In this document: positions 1-10,249 of the stretch, in pieces | How the letters are laid out: each line of letters begins with the position of its first letter | Position numbering within the stretch: position 1 is the first letter of the stretch | Source of the DNA: Arctopsyche grandis | Taxonomy: Eukaryota; Arthropoda; Insecta; Trichoptera; Hydropsychidae | Assembly: GCF_051622035.1 (NCBI RefSeq) | Contig: NC_135364.1 | Coordinates: 12,229,001 to 12,293,000 of the forward strand | DNA length: 64,000 nucleotides | Direction: 5' to 3' | The notes under the pieces: generated by a model | What the model was told of the DNA's origin: nothing | The model's database searches: none | Seen by the model: the letters and a program-made list of their open reading frames with translations, nothing else | Made by a program: the position numbers and the translations under genes

Positions 1-683
1 TTATTATTTTTATATTTTTACTTTATATGTACTTTGGCAAAGGCGGCATAGCTGAAGGACCCAATTTTATATTTTCCAAGATACCATATTCATGTTGCCC
101 ATGAGCGAAGTTTATGGTATTAAACTTGTACATATGTACATAAATTTATAGATTGTAAATTTTTGAAATCATATTCAAATAGTGATATTTGCCAATTTGA
201 CGAGGAACCGTTTCAACAATGAAATCAGATAAATTGGTAGACTCTGATAGGAAACGATCAGCTTGCAATCACAATATCCAAGTCTAACCAGCAGCACTAC
301 ATACATATAATACTCGGAATAAATTATTTTAAAACGAGGTCAACCTATGGGATCGAACCCGGCAATCTCTTGGTGGTTAGCATTAGCGCAACGACCAAAC
401 TATGCAGCTGGCGAATCATTCTATATTCATTATATCATTTTTATTTGTTATTTTAGCTTTAAATTGTGTAACAAAGTATTAATTTTGAAAATAATGTGTA
501 AAAGAAATACATAGTTGCAAAAATTAAACATTCTATTCGCTAAAATGAAACATGAAAATACTGAGATTGAAAAAATATATGCTAAAAACACAAGTCTCTA
601 GTAATAGGTGATCTAAATGCTTATGTATTATATCATAATGGCGCTGTTTAAAAGACACTTACGTAATTGTGCCAAAGACTTAC
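1..683. other. LRPPRC intron or downstream DNA at window edge
   Basis: No coding exon could be supported here. The last recognised LRPPRC exon ends at 684 with two bases of an unfinished codon followed by a GTAAGT donor, so the gene continues beyond the left edge. The stretch is AT-rich and contains one antisense SINE copy (190-415). The remainder shows no recognisable feature. Confidence 0.6.
190..415 (-). repeat. tRNA-derived SINE, family B, antisense copy
   Basis: Read on the minus strand, this begins with a tRNA-like head (GGTCGTTGCGCTAATGC, then a B-box-like GGGTTCGATCCC). It continues into a body with GTGCTGCTGGTTAGACTTGG, GATCGTTTCCTATCAGAG, and a 3' part containing GAAACGGTTCCTCGTCAAAT. 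The same order of motifs recurs at 29850, 36530, 43335, 46551, 50222 and 50577, which is what identifies it as a dispersed family. The Pol III promoter boxes are an inference from their similarity to tRNA genes. Confidence 0.8.
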
Positions 684-3600
684 ATTTTATATGCTGTTTT
701 TTCCAATATGTTTATGGCATCTTGCAATCTATTATTTTTTACCAACAGTGTTGTGTAATCCATAATTTTAAAATTGTCTAAATCAAAATTTGATTGCGAC
801 TTTAATAAATTGTGATAATATTTCTCGGCATTTTTTAAATCATTCGATTTGACATATAAATCCATAACAGATGCAGTCATTCCGTCTGATAAATAAATCT
901 GAACAAAATTTCGAAACGAGTTAATATTGTTCAATAAAAGCATAAATATAATAAATTTAGATTTTATCACCAACCTTATTTTCTTCGCACTTTTTTAAAA
1001 CTGCTATTGCTTCGTTAAAATTACCTAATTGACAGTGTTTCTGTAGTAATTTCCTCAACACACCTCTAACATTCATATTCTTCGATTGTAATTCTAGCAA
1101 ATGAGCTTTCAGTTGTTCTAAATTCATATCACGCTATAGTATAAATATTAATTTTATTAAAATAATATTAATAAGATTTTTACATACATACATATGTACG
1201 TCTAAGCACTAACATTAAAATGAGATAATAATATACTAATAAGAAAAATAAAGTGTAGAATAGATAATGATCACAGGATCAGTTAGTGTGTATATACCTG
1301 GTGACCAAAAGTTTGATGTTCAGCAAAAATATCTTCAGTTTTCTTACTATTGTCAACCATTGTAGATAAAATTTGCTTTATTCTTTCAAATTCAGAATTG
1401 GCAGAATCTAATCTGTTCAAATAATAAACGCATTTATCTATGGATTGCATCGACACTTTTGTGTTTGATTCGGACAAAGCCTGAAAAATTTACAAATAAT
1501 ACAATAAAAATCTGATAAAATTATAATGATTTTATTAATATATGTAACAGAAAACACTTACTACAATTAATTCAACAAATTTCTTTTTGTCAGTATCCCA
1601 ATTTCTTTGAGAGAATAAATTGATGAAAAATTTTCCAATCCAATCTTTGTTTTCATACAGTGCTCTTTTTTCAATAGCTTTTATAATATTGTGAACGCTG
1701 TCAACGTCATAATTCGACAAAAATGCAGCTACGAGAGGAGCAATCAATTTTTCAGTATCCAAATTTCCTTGAGTCAAATCACCTAAAGTTTTTATTTCAG
1801 TCTATAGTTAGTCTTTATAGCATCGTAAACAAGATAATGATTCAAATTAATCGGTAAACGTACAAATATCTGCCGCACTTTTGGTGTCGCCATCTTTAAT
1901 CAGTCTGTATATCACAGGCGTGATGCATGCCAATGAAGTTACACCATTTAACTTCAATTTTTTTATTAAATCTTGTGGATCTAATATGTTGACGTGTGGA
2001 ATCACATAATCGGTAAGTGTATCAAAATCTGGCATTACATTTAAGGCAATCATCGAAGATATCACTTTGAAAATACCTGAATTCAAACAATCGTGAACAT
2101 TATTAGACTATAATACACTAATGTATTCAATTGACTAATAAGAAAAACATACCAGCTTCTCCATCACTATTTGCCAAGGCTACTAATAATGGCCAAAAGA
2201 AATGACATCTTACAGGTTTGTTTTGTTTTTTTAATAAACCCATTAGTCCCAAAGCGATGTCGGTTTTATTAGAATACAAAGCAGTCTGTAATGCCGTGTA
2301 TGTTACATAGTCGTTTTTACCAGATTTTTCCAATTGTTCAGTTATGAAACTAATATCATCGAGATTCTGAAATAAATATGACAACATTAATATTATATAA
2401 TTAAATTAGACAGGCGTCTAATTTAATGCATATTTTCTCTTGATTTTATTAATGTGTATGGGGAATACATAATGAGAAGAGTGGTTGATAGATGGGAAGG
2501 TGGCAAAACAATAGACTGAAGAAAGATTTTTAATATAAGAGTTGAAAAGAAGTTAATGGTCAGCAATGAGGTTCAGGGCCGCCGAGAAGAATTCCGGGCC
2601 CTGGGAAAAATTTATATTGCCCTATGAAAAACTAAAGAAAATAAGTTATAGATGTATTTTTAATACGCAAAAAATCTATTAGAAGTATTAGAAAAAAAAT
2701 ACCTATATGTTGGTTTTTATTTTTTTAAATAATTGAATAAGAAAGTATGATATAGCAGGTATGATTTCCGACATGGGGCCTCTCAAGTAGTCCGAGCCCT
2801 GGAACTTTACCCCAGCTCCTCCCCCCCCCCCCCTCTTGGCGGCCCTGATGAGGATGCAATGGCTGAACGACTTTATAGAATAGAAATAGAGATTAAGTAC
2901 CTGGGTCTAGAGATAAACAAAAATCCTCTTCATTGACAGATTTGAGTCTTTCATAAAGTCTAATGCTTTAAGACCATGAAGAAATCAACGAGTTTATCTA
3001 CCTATGTATGTAGGTGCCTTGATTTCAAGAGAAGGAGGAAGCCAATCAGAAATCCGCAGAAGAATAGGTATGGCGAAAACGGCGAATCTGACAAAGAAAT
3101 GGAACAACCGCTCTATAATGAGAAGAACGAAAATTCGTTTGATGCAAGCTCTGGTGATTCCCACTGCTTTGAATGGAGTCGAGACATGGACGCTTCAAAA
3201 GATAGAAAGGGACATGTTAGATGCCTTCAAAATGAGATGTTGGAAAATGAGGAGGATACTGCGCATTCCATGGACTGCAAGACGCACGAACATCTCCATC
3301 TTCAAAGAACTGGCAATTTCAAAGAGACTCTCCAATAGGGATGCCAAATTACTTGACTTTTTTTATTCGGGTAGTTCGAGTACTAGCTTGGGTAAGGATT
3401 TATTGTTTGAGTTGAAAGCAAGTTTTGTATCTTTCTTTTTTTACTCACTAGTCTTGTATCTATCCGTCCTTACTTAAGTAGGTACTCGTACCACCCGGGT
3501 ACGAAAAAGTCGAGTAATTTGGCATCCTTATTTTCCACATGTAGGAAAAGGATTCTTTCCCACTTTGACCATTTTACCAGGAAGAATGTGCAGAGCCTAG

Positions 3601-5369
3601 AGAAGCTGGCAGTCAGTCACTGGAACACTAGAGGGAAGGAGAGTAAGGGGACGGACACCCGTAAGATGATCAGACCAAATAAATGAAATGACAGGATCGT
3701 CGCTAAACGCTGCTTTCAACTTGGCATAGGACTAGAGTGAAGGCGGATTTTCCACCGGATTCAATGACCACGACGCTCGATATTGAGCAAATGAGAATTA
3801 TGTATATTATGAAATTTGATATACTTACATTAGAAGCCCTTACAGTTTCTCTAACGAGACTTTTTATATAAAAATCAATATTATTAGTACCGATAGCTAT
3901 TTTAGATATGTGATCGTATATCAAATAAGCCGTCTTTGAATATCCTTGATGAATCAATTGCGTGCACATGTTAAGAATACGGTATGATATGCTTGACAAT
4001 ACTGGCAGTGGAAGTAACGAAATAAACTAAAAATATAAAATATAATTAATAAACAATAAAGTATTCATGGAAAATATCACAACCGATCTGTAAAAAATAG
4101 TAATACATTAGGAATGAGATCATTCATATTGCTACGACCCAAGTATTTGATGATTTGTACGATTTGAATTTCTGTAAGGTTGATATTTGAATTTTCCAAA
4201 TTTAATAAGCGTCCTTTTACTCCATTTGAATCTTTACAATATATATGTGCAACAATGATGGATTTTTCCGTTTCACTTGAAATGGTTTTTACTGTTGATT
4301 TTATTGTATCGACGATGTCTAAAGCAGCTGCAATATTTCTGTAAAAATGAAATAAATATCGCAATGATTAAATATAGAAAAATATTTTCCAACTAATGAA
4401 AACCATAATGAAACAATGTCTTTACCCAGATTTGCCATATCCTTCAATAAGTGAGTTAAATACGATTTCTGATACTATTATATTTGCACCTTTCATTTTC
4501 TCGATGATTTCCAAAGCCTGTTGCATATCGCCAACCTTAGAAATAACATTTATAGTCATATAAATAACAAAATGTTTATACAATGTTACAAAAAATCAAA
4601 AATAGCACACATTACAAGCAGCAGTCAATAAAAGTTGGTATGTCAATCCCGAAGGTTCTATGGGTAGCATATTTTTTAAAAAATCGTTAACATCAAATAT
4701 ATGATTATTATCTATATAACATTTTAACAATTCATTATAATGATCCAAATCCAATTTAGACGCCTTCCTGAAAATGGAAAATGATCTTCATATCAGCAAC
4801 AGAAAATAATCCTTTGACAACTGTAAAATACTAGTAACTCACGTTAATATCTCCCAGACTTGATTTACCAATACCATTCTTTTTTCGGGTGATTCGTCCA
4901 ACAGTATATTCGAACAGCATTTAATTAACGTCAGGGAAGTTTTCAAGTCTAGAAACTTTTCTTGAGACGCAAATGATATTGCATCAAGAACATTTTTTTC
5001 ATAAACTCTATTGGTTTTATTAATAATAAAATATATATTATCCAGTACTTTCGATAGATTCATTTTGATCAATTCAGGTTTGGTATTCGGTGATACGCTT
5101 GTAGCGACACTGTATTGTCGAAAATTTTTATAAGATTCCTGATTATAGCATATTCTATGAGAAGATGCCAATCTGAAAGTAAGAATAGGTTTAACTTATA
5201 AATAATATTACAATGAAAAATATGAAATACATCCCTTAAAATTGCACCAAACGAACCTCCGTATTTGATTTTCTTCATTTCGCACACCATTTATGAAATT
5301 TAGTTTTACTTTCAAGTGAATATGACGATTCAAATTAAATAGCGTGTAACGATTGAGAAAGTTAAACAT
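684..5369 (-). CDS. LRPPRC: LRPPRC-like mitochondrial PPR protein (partial, 3' end outside window)
   Basis: Twelve exons join in frame: 5257-5369, 4843-5172, 4611-4767, 4426-4535, 4107-4338, 3829-4026, 2153-2366, 1864-2076, 1562-1782, 1298-1480, 975-1133 and 684-898 (781 codons plus 2 nt). Family signatures include DHYNELLKCYIDNNHIF, the PPR-type run NVGDMQQALEIIEKMKG...FNSLIEGYGKSG, HFFWPLLV and DYVIPH, all at the positions expected in LRPPRC/bsf. The N-terminus (MFNFLNRYTLFNLNRH) is basic and lacks acidic residues, like a mitochondrial targeting peptide. Family knowledge: LRPPRC binds and stabilises mitochondrial mRNAs with SLIRP and supports their polyadenylation and translation. The human protein is about 1,390 residues, so roughly the last 40 percent is missing here. 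Weaker calls are the GTTCGT donor at 5256, the GTGTGC donor at 4610 and the exon 5 end at 4107, each chosen because it keeps the frame. Confidence 0.93.
2574..2847. mobile_element. hAT-type MITE nested in the LINE fragment
   Basis: Terminal inverted repeats are CAGGGCCGCCGAGAAG on the left and CTCTTGGCGGCCCTG on the right. They are flanked by the 8-bp near-duplication ATGAGGTT / ATGAGGAT (2566-2573 and 2848-2855, 7 of 8 identical). An 8-bp duplication and a CAGGG terminus are typical of hAT elements. The interior includes a run of 12 or more C and no coding capacity. Confidence 0.85.
3338..3528. mobile_element. Short TA-flanked MITE nested in the LINE fragment
   Basis: The ends GGGATGCCAAATTACTTGAC and GTCGAGTAATTTGGCATCCT are inverted repeats that continue imperfectly for about 45 bp on each side. 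TA dinucleotides at 3336-3337 and 3529-3530 could be a TA target duplication, as in Tc1/mariner-type MITEs. The LINE coding pattern stops at the left end and resumes after the right end, which supports insertion. Confidence 0.75.
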
Positions 5370-6275
5370 TTTTAGTAAAAATACGCATAAATAAATTTTT
5401 AGCTCAGAAATTGTGAGGTAAACATGCAATACATAACCTAAACGCCGAGAGCTGTCAAACCTATTCGTGAAATAGTATTGCCAGAACTAAATATTCTAAA
5501 TATTGTAACTCAGTAGTACAAGGGTGAACGGATTATTTCCGTTCGGTGATTACTGGTCACAAATTACTCGTCACAAAGTCACTAAAATCTCTATAACGGA
5601 ACATCTGGCAGCCGAAAAGTCCATCATACTAACGATAACTATCATAGTAACGAGAACTTGAGTGCCAAATATTGTGTATTCGCGATTTTCATGGCCAAAA
5701 TTGTCTTTGTGACCACCCCAATGTGACGAATAGTCCAATTACCGATTATTTCATACATTGCAATCGACCATACGTGAATGTGAAGTGAAATACGAAATAT
5801 CTGGCATTCGAATACTCATTAGTATGATAGTTCATGTGGGTAACTGTCGATGGATGGAATTCCGCAAAAATTATTGTGACTATTCCGCAAAAAGCGATCT
5901 CGCGCACGTCACTAAAATCTCAATCACGGAACATCTCGCACCAAAAAATTCCATCTCGCGAAATATTGCACTAACGAGAACTCGAAAGCTAGAAATTCCG
6001 TATTCACAATTTTTGTGGCAATGATTGTCGTGCACACAATCGCAATTTGCGCAATAAATCCGTTTACCGAAATTTTCGGGTGTCAGATGTTCCGTAATCA
6101 AGATTTTAGTGATATGTATGAGATCGTTTTGTGTAGAATAATTACTGAACCATATAAATTTATAGTTGATTACGTCTGATTTTTATTTAGCATTTCGTGG
6201 CTATGGCTGAGTTTAGCTCTTTTTAGTGTGTGATTTTTAGTTGTCAATTTAATCTAACCTATAATTTACCATGCA
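5370..6275. promoter_or_regulatory. Divergent intergenic promoter region, LRPPRC / FASTKD
   Basis: The two start codons, LRPPRC at 5369 (minus) and FASTKD at 6276 (plus), are 906 bp apart in head-to-head orientation, so both promoters must lie here. No clear TATA box was found in either direction. Most of the interval (about 5521-6110) is repetitive DNA, leaving about 150 bp of unique sequence next to each gene. The promoter role is inferred from gene orientation. Confidence 0.65.
5521..6110. repeat. Complex repeat cluster with two direct and one inverted unit
   Basis: A unit beginning GTCACTAAAATCTC and continuing with CGGAACATCT and ACGAGAACT occurs at about 5575-5670 and again at 5907-5990. 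A reversed partial copy (CAGATGTTCCGTAATCAAG, then ATTTTAGTG) is at about 6083-6113. A short palindrome GAACGGATTATTTCCGTTC sits at the left edge. This looks like a decayed MITE or Helitron-like composite. Ends and target duplications could not be fixed. Confidence 0.55.
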
Positions 6276-6405
6276 ATGTCATCTACAATGGCATTGCATC
6301 TTCTTTTGCGCAATGGAAAGTTTCTTCAAACCAATAGATCTATTCCAACTTCTATTTTTCGTTTCTTATCAACTTGCAAAACGCTCAAAAGCGATGACAA
6401 AGTGA
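6271..6405 (+). CDS. Overlapping out-of-frame uORF at the FASTKD start
   Basis: An ATG five bases upstream of the FASTKD ATG opens a +1-shifted reading frame of 44 codons ending in TGA at 6403-6405. Its context (ACCATGC, A at -3) is at least as good as that of the main start (TGCAATGT, G at -3). If the transcript starts upstream of 6271, scanning ribosomes would meet this ATG first, and a second in-frame FASTKD ATG at 6288 (ACAATGG) offers a later start. Translation of the uORF is inferred, not shown. Confidence 0.4.
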   Translation: MQCHLQWHCIFFCAMESFFKPIDLFQLLFFVSYQLAKRSKAMTK

Positions 6406-8234
6406 AATCATCTGACCTCGGCAGTAGCACTATTCTGATGCAGGATGGCCTCACCGTTCAGGAACTCCCAGTGATCGTTCGTAGAATAAAGAATATGATT
6501 TTTCCATTTAACAATACGATGCACTGTACTAGCGGAAGCTCTACCAAATTCACAGAGGCGGAGAGCGATGTTCATCAAATGATACACAAAGAGTTTGTTC
6601 GATGTTCCACCTTGGACGATGTTTATTTATTACTATCAAAGTGCAGCACAATCACGCCAAATATTGCATTAGGTGCCATGGAGCGAATTTTCAAAATACA
6701 AGATGAATCGTTAAATTCAAGATCAGTCGATACTACTGGAGCAGTGCCTAATCCTGACTTATTACAAAAACTAAGTAATATTATTATTAGCACAGATGAT
6801 ATATATGCCCTACTAAGGGCTTTCAATTTATGTGTATCTAAGAACGATGTTTACTTGAATATTTTCTGCGATGAAATTCTCAAACGAGTAACTGACAATA
6901 AGCTTTCCATTTTTCAAGTGTGTGATGTAGTTGCCAGCTTTGGCTCCAATAAGAAAGATGAAACACTTTCTGAAAATGTGGAGAAACTTTGGATCGGGCT
7001 GATAGGAAGAGAAAAAGAGTTTGATGAAAAGAGTGCGATAAAATGCTTTAGTATTTTAAATCATCTAAAAGCTAGTCGAAAAATAGTATTACGTGTTTTA
7101 GAAAGAAGAATGTTTACCTTATGGTGGCAAATTAAATCAGATAGTGTCATTGAAATTTTGAACTCTTTTATAAAAAATAACATATTTAACAGTAAAATAA
7201 TGCCTGTTTTGGGTAAGTGGATGAATACTAATATTCACACGTTATCGGAGGACAATCTCTTTGAAATCACTGTGAAATTGAATATGTTAAATTATACTGA
7301 CTCACAGATTGAGAGAGCTTTGGAGAGATATGTTAAATTCAAAGGATTAAACATAAAACTTGACACACTCGTTGTGGCTATTATGAATCACTGTTCGTTG
7401 TTCAAGATTAGAAATCCTCATATACTGAGTGGATGTGCAGAATATTTCATCATCAACGGAAGACAACTCAGTCCCATGTTTATAAAACCGGTATTATATC
7501 CTTTCGGCTATTTGAATTTCCACCCCAGTAACGGCTTGAAGTTTTGGGAAGCAGTTGAGAACGTTTTGGAAGAAAATTTTTTGAAAATAAGCATAGAAGA
7601 CATGCTCGATATCATGCTGGCTTGTGTTTATCTAGAAAAATATCCGATAAATTTCATTCCTAAGATTTTCAATGCACATTTTCTCGATAAAATAAATTCT
7701 TCGGAAAATGCTGGAGTCTTACGCAGTAAATTGAAATTATTAGACACTGCCCTGTCGTTAGAATGCAAAGCTCATAAAGGTCCACTTCTTCCCAAAGATC
7801 ACGGTGCGAAATCCTATTTATACGATGGTCGAGTCAAACGATTGCTGAATCATACGAGAGAGAGCTTTGAAATAGCGGCCGGTGGTGTAGACTGTTTTTC
7901 AACTTTCGTTGTGTTGCCTTACATTTACACGACCAATCTGTACATCATTGATGTAATGTTCCATCCTCCAGGCTTACGAAGTAGTATGTTGAATTGGAAT
8001 TTAAAGAAAGACAGAAATGTCAACGTAGCATTATTGATACACGTTCCAGAGCATTTTTGCTCGTATGGGGATACACTCTTAGGCCCGCAAGTAATGCGAA
8101 TTAAACACTTACGGATTTTAGGACTGAAGGTAGTGAATCTAAAATATGAAATTTTATCACGTTTGCGGATGCATACAAAAGAATTAAATAAGTACATCGT
8201 AGAAAATATCAAAAAGTCTCAGTCAGCATTATAG
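6276..8234 (+). CDS. FAST kinase domain-containing (FASTKD) family protein
   Basis: A single open frame of 652 codons without introns. The N-terminus (MSSTMALHLLLRNGKFLQTN, followed by SIFRFLSTCKT) is basic, with no acidic residue in the first 30 or so, as expected for mitochondrial import. The middle is helical and leucine-rich, like FAST_1/FAST_2 regions. LKLLDTALSLECKAHKGPLL (about residues 480-510) resembles the FASTKD core, and the C-terminus (about residues 585-640, from NVALLIHVPEHF through GPQVMRIKHLRILGLKVV) is a RAP domain. Family knowledge: FASTKD proteins bind mitochondrial RNA and control its processing and stability. Which paralogue this is cannot be settled by eye. It is head to head with LRPPRC, another mitochondrial RNA-binding gene. 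The start at 6276 is the first in-frame ATG; 6288 is an alternative. Confidence 0.93.
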   Translation: MSSTMALHLLLRNGKFLQTNRSIPTSIFRFLSTCKTLKSDDKVKSSDLGSSTILMQDGLTVQELPVIVRRIKNMIFPFNNTMHCTSGSSTKFTEAESDVHQMIHKEFVRCSTLDDVYLLLSKCSTITPNIALGAMERIFKIQDESLNSRSVDTTGAVPNPDLLQKLSNIIISTDDIYALLRAFNLCVSKNDVYLNIFCDEILKRVTDNKLSIFQVCDVVASFGSNKKDETLSENVEKLWIGLIGREKEFDEKSAIKCFSILNHLKASRKIVLRVLERRMFTLWWQIKSDSVIEILNSFIKNNIFNSKIMPVLGKWMNTNIHTLSEDNLFEITVKLNMLNYTDSQIERALERYVKFKGLNIKLDTLVVAIMNHCSLFKIRNPHILSGCAEYFIINGRQLSPMFIKPVLYPFGYLNFHPSNGLKFWEAVENVLEENFLKISIEDMLDIMLACVYLEKYPINFIPKIFNAHFLDKINSSENAGVLRSKLKLLDTALSLECKAHKGPLLPKDHGAKSYLYDGRVKRLLNHTRESFEIAAGGVDCFSTFVVLPYIYTTNLYIIDVMFHPPGLRSSMLNWNLKKDRNVNVALLIHVPEHFCSYGDTLLGPQVMRIKHLRILGLKVVNLKYEILSRLRMHTKELNKYIVENIKKSQSAL

Positions 8235-8253
8235 AGTTGATTTGCTTGTTTTT

Positions 8254-8259
8254 AATAAA
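8254..8259 (+). terminator. Polyadenylation signal of the FASTKD gene
   Basis: AATAAA lies 20 bp after the stop codon and is followed by T- and G-rich sequence. This would give a very short 3' UTR. Confidence 0.6.
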
Positions 8260-8527
8260 ACAAATGTATTATTGGGAATTACTGCTACTTTTGCACTTTA
8301 GCTCCAGTTATAGTTTTGTAAAAATTATTATTAAGTTTAGTTACGTGACTTTGTGTATGTACATATAATATGTTAAAATACATATATTGATGATTTTAAA
8401 CAATGTTTTATTTAACTATATTTACAAACCTTGTTGACCAAATAAGAATAATAAACGCCGCATCAGATATGATAATTCAACTTTTAAACTCATCAATAGT
8501 GTATGTTGTAGAAAATGTACCTATTTT

Positions 8528-8930
8528 TTAACACATTCAGCCCGGCGCATGATTTCATACATTTGCCCGTGTGGCGGCACTGTCACGCGTAAATCTTTAG
8601 AGCTTTATAGGAATTTTAGTGTTGGGGTGCTCAATTAAGTGGAACCGTAAAATTATAGTCTGCTATAGCCATAGAAGTAGAATGCATAGAATGGTCATTG
8701 TTAACAAAAGTACCGTCTAAAAGCGAACCATCGAAGAGAGAGACGGAAAGTCCGAAGAGAGACAAGAGAGAGAGAGAGACGAAGTTTAGCAAACAATGAA
8801 TAAACTCTGCCGCGCAGAGTTTTTGTAGCAACATATTTGGAGTCTGAGAACGATTCTATGCATTCTACTTCTATGGCTATAGCACTATCCGCGTGGCTAC
8901 CAGTGGTACACGCCGGGTTGAACGTGTTAA
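8528..8930. mobile_element. piggyBac-like TTAA MITE
   Basis: Both ends carry TTAA followed by the same inverted terminus: TTAACACATTCAGCCCGGCG on the left, and CGCCGGGTTGAACGTGTTAA on the right. Inside is a second, subterminal inverted pair: CTATAGCCATAGAAGTAGAA near 8663 and its reverse complement near 8862-8881. No coding capacity remains. A TTAA target site is the hallmark of the piggyBac superfamily. Confidence 0.85.
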
Positions 8931-9026
8931 GCAACTTACAGTCATGGACTAAATCTTTCATAGGTCAAGTAATCAACTTATAAATGTCTGAAGTGAACAG
9001 CTACAATGAGTATGTAGGACTATATA

Positions 9027-9375
9027 CATTGTAACATCCAGATCGCATAACCCCTAGACGTATGACCCTGCACTTGGAGGAAAACGAGAATGACACTATC
9101 GCACAGCTGCACAGAGACCGACCCCTAGACACACGACCCTGTAATTGAAGGAAAATAAGAATTACGTCATCGTACAGCTATAGCCAGACTATATAAGCCA
9201 GCACATCAGCCTCAGACGCCAGTGGAGCCCCTGTAGTTGGGCCAGCCTACTCCTTCAAACAAAAGCAACTACATAGCTACTTCATCGTACACTACAATAA
9301 ACCTTGTATCCACTGAACAAATAAAAGATCCTCTTCAAAACACAAACGTCCCGGTCTATAGAAACATAGACCTGG
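9027..9375 (+). mobile_element. LTR-like block, possible solo LTR
   Basis: The block starts near TGTAACATCC and contains a 71-bp tandem duplication (CCCCTAGAC at 9051 and 9122). It then has a TATATAAG box near 9190, a GC-richer stretch with CTACTCCTTCAAAC, and AATAAA at about 9295 and 9318. Duplicated upstream elements, a TATA box and polyadenylation signals in this order are typical of insect LTRs. The exact right end and target duplication were not found, so this is tentative. Confidence 0.45.
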
Positions 9376-9822
9376 ACACTGTTTAAACACAACCTCCCTG
9401 CCTGAAAATATTTTTATCTTGTGCTACCACGGGCAGAAATTATAAACGGCTTGTGCAATTCTTCTTTATCTTGGGCAAGCTGAAACGGCTTTTCAAGTCT
9501 GAGTCCCAGCCATGTTCTGATACTTCGAAGCCAAGAGAGCCTCTTTCCTCCAAGTCACCACTTGTTTTTTACTTTGCCTTCTACTATTATTTGTAGAAGG
9601 CGATATTTGGGGTGACCAATTACGTGGTCAAAATATTACAGTTTTTGGCACTTTACGGTACCAAGAAGTTCTCTATTTTTGTGAAGCAGCTAGAGGACAG
9701 TTTCGTCCTCACATGTTCCTTCCAGAAGATCTTCAACATTCTACAGTATCATCACATTTCAAAGGACTATCTATCTTTTTCATGTTTGTCACCAACAGCG
9801 TATGGCAGCACTGACCATATGT

Positions 9823-10023
9823 CAGTAGCGGCTCGTAAGAATTCATAGTGGGGGGGGCTGTAGTAGCTCGTTAACCAAACCGGTGATCGAATGAAAACAA
9901 AAATAACATGCATATGTACTATACTGGGAGGTCTGCAGCCCATGTGGACGATAAAAATAGCATGCGTTTGTACTGTACTGGGAGGACTGCAGCCCCGCAG
10001 CTCATATGGACAAGCCGCCACTG
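9823..10023. mobile_element. hAT-type MITE with perfect 8-bp target duplication
   Basis: The left end is CAGTAGCGGCTCG and the right end CAAGCCGCCACTG. The flanks 9815-9822 and 10024-10031 are both CCATATGT. The 201-bp interior contains a tandem pair of about 50 bp (9901 and 9955, period 54) with ACTGGGAGG and CTGCAGCC in each copy. The CAGTGGCGGCT-type terminus and 8-bp duplication identify the hAT superfamily. Confidence 0.9.
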
Positions 10024-10249
10024 CCATATGTACATATCTACATCTCAATGTAGACTTCGCAAACGTTATTTTAACATCCTTCAACAACATATGGCGTCGA
10101 AAGAAATGAAATTACGGTTTGATCAAGACTATTTAATGTAACGGCCGGGAAGGAAGTAAAGTGGTAGTCACCAACATGGTCGAATCAGTCTCAAATCAAA
10201 ATGGCGACCCAAACTCGACCATGTCGTAGAGCCCTTACAAACATAAAGC

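Larger units (their letters stand above)
2490..3690 (+). mobile_element. RTE-like non-LTR retrotransposon fragment, decayed
   Basis: The conceptual peptide from about 2860 to 3330 and again from 3533 to 3690 matches the C-terminal part of LINE reverse transcriptases. Characteristic strings are IRRRIGMAKTANLTKKWNNR, RTKIRLMQALVIPTALNGVE, TWTLQKIERDMLDAFKMRCW and RILRIPWTARRTNISIFKEL. After the second MITE the reading resumes with RKRILSHFDHFTRKN and SLEKLAV. Frames are broken, with a stop near 2935, so it is a pseudogene-like remnant. It lies antisense to LRPPRC inside an intron. Confidence 0.85.
2367..3828 (-). other. LRPPRC intron packed with nested transposons
   Basis: This 1.46-kb intron separates exons 6 and 7. 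Most of it (about 2490-3690) is a decayed LINE fragment on the opposite strand, itself interrupted by two MITEs. The intron boundaries are GTAAGT at 3828 and a TTTCAG acceptor just before 2366. Confidence 0.75.
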
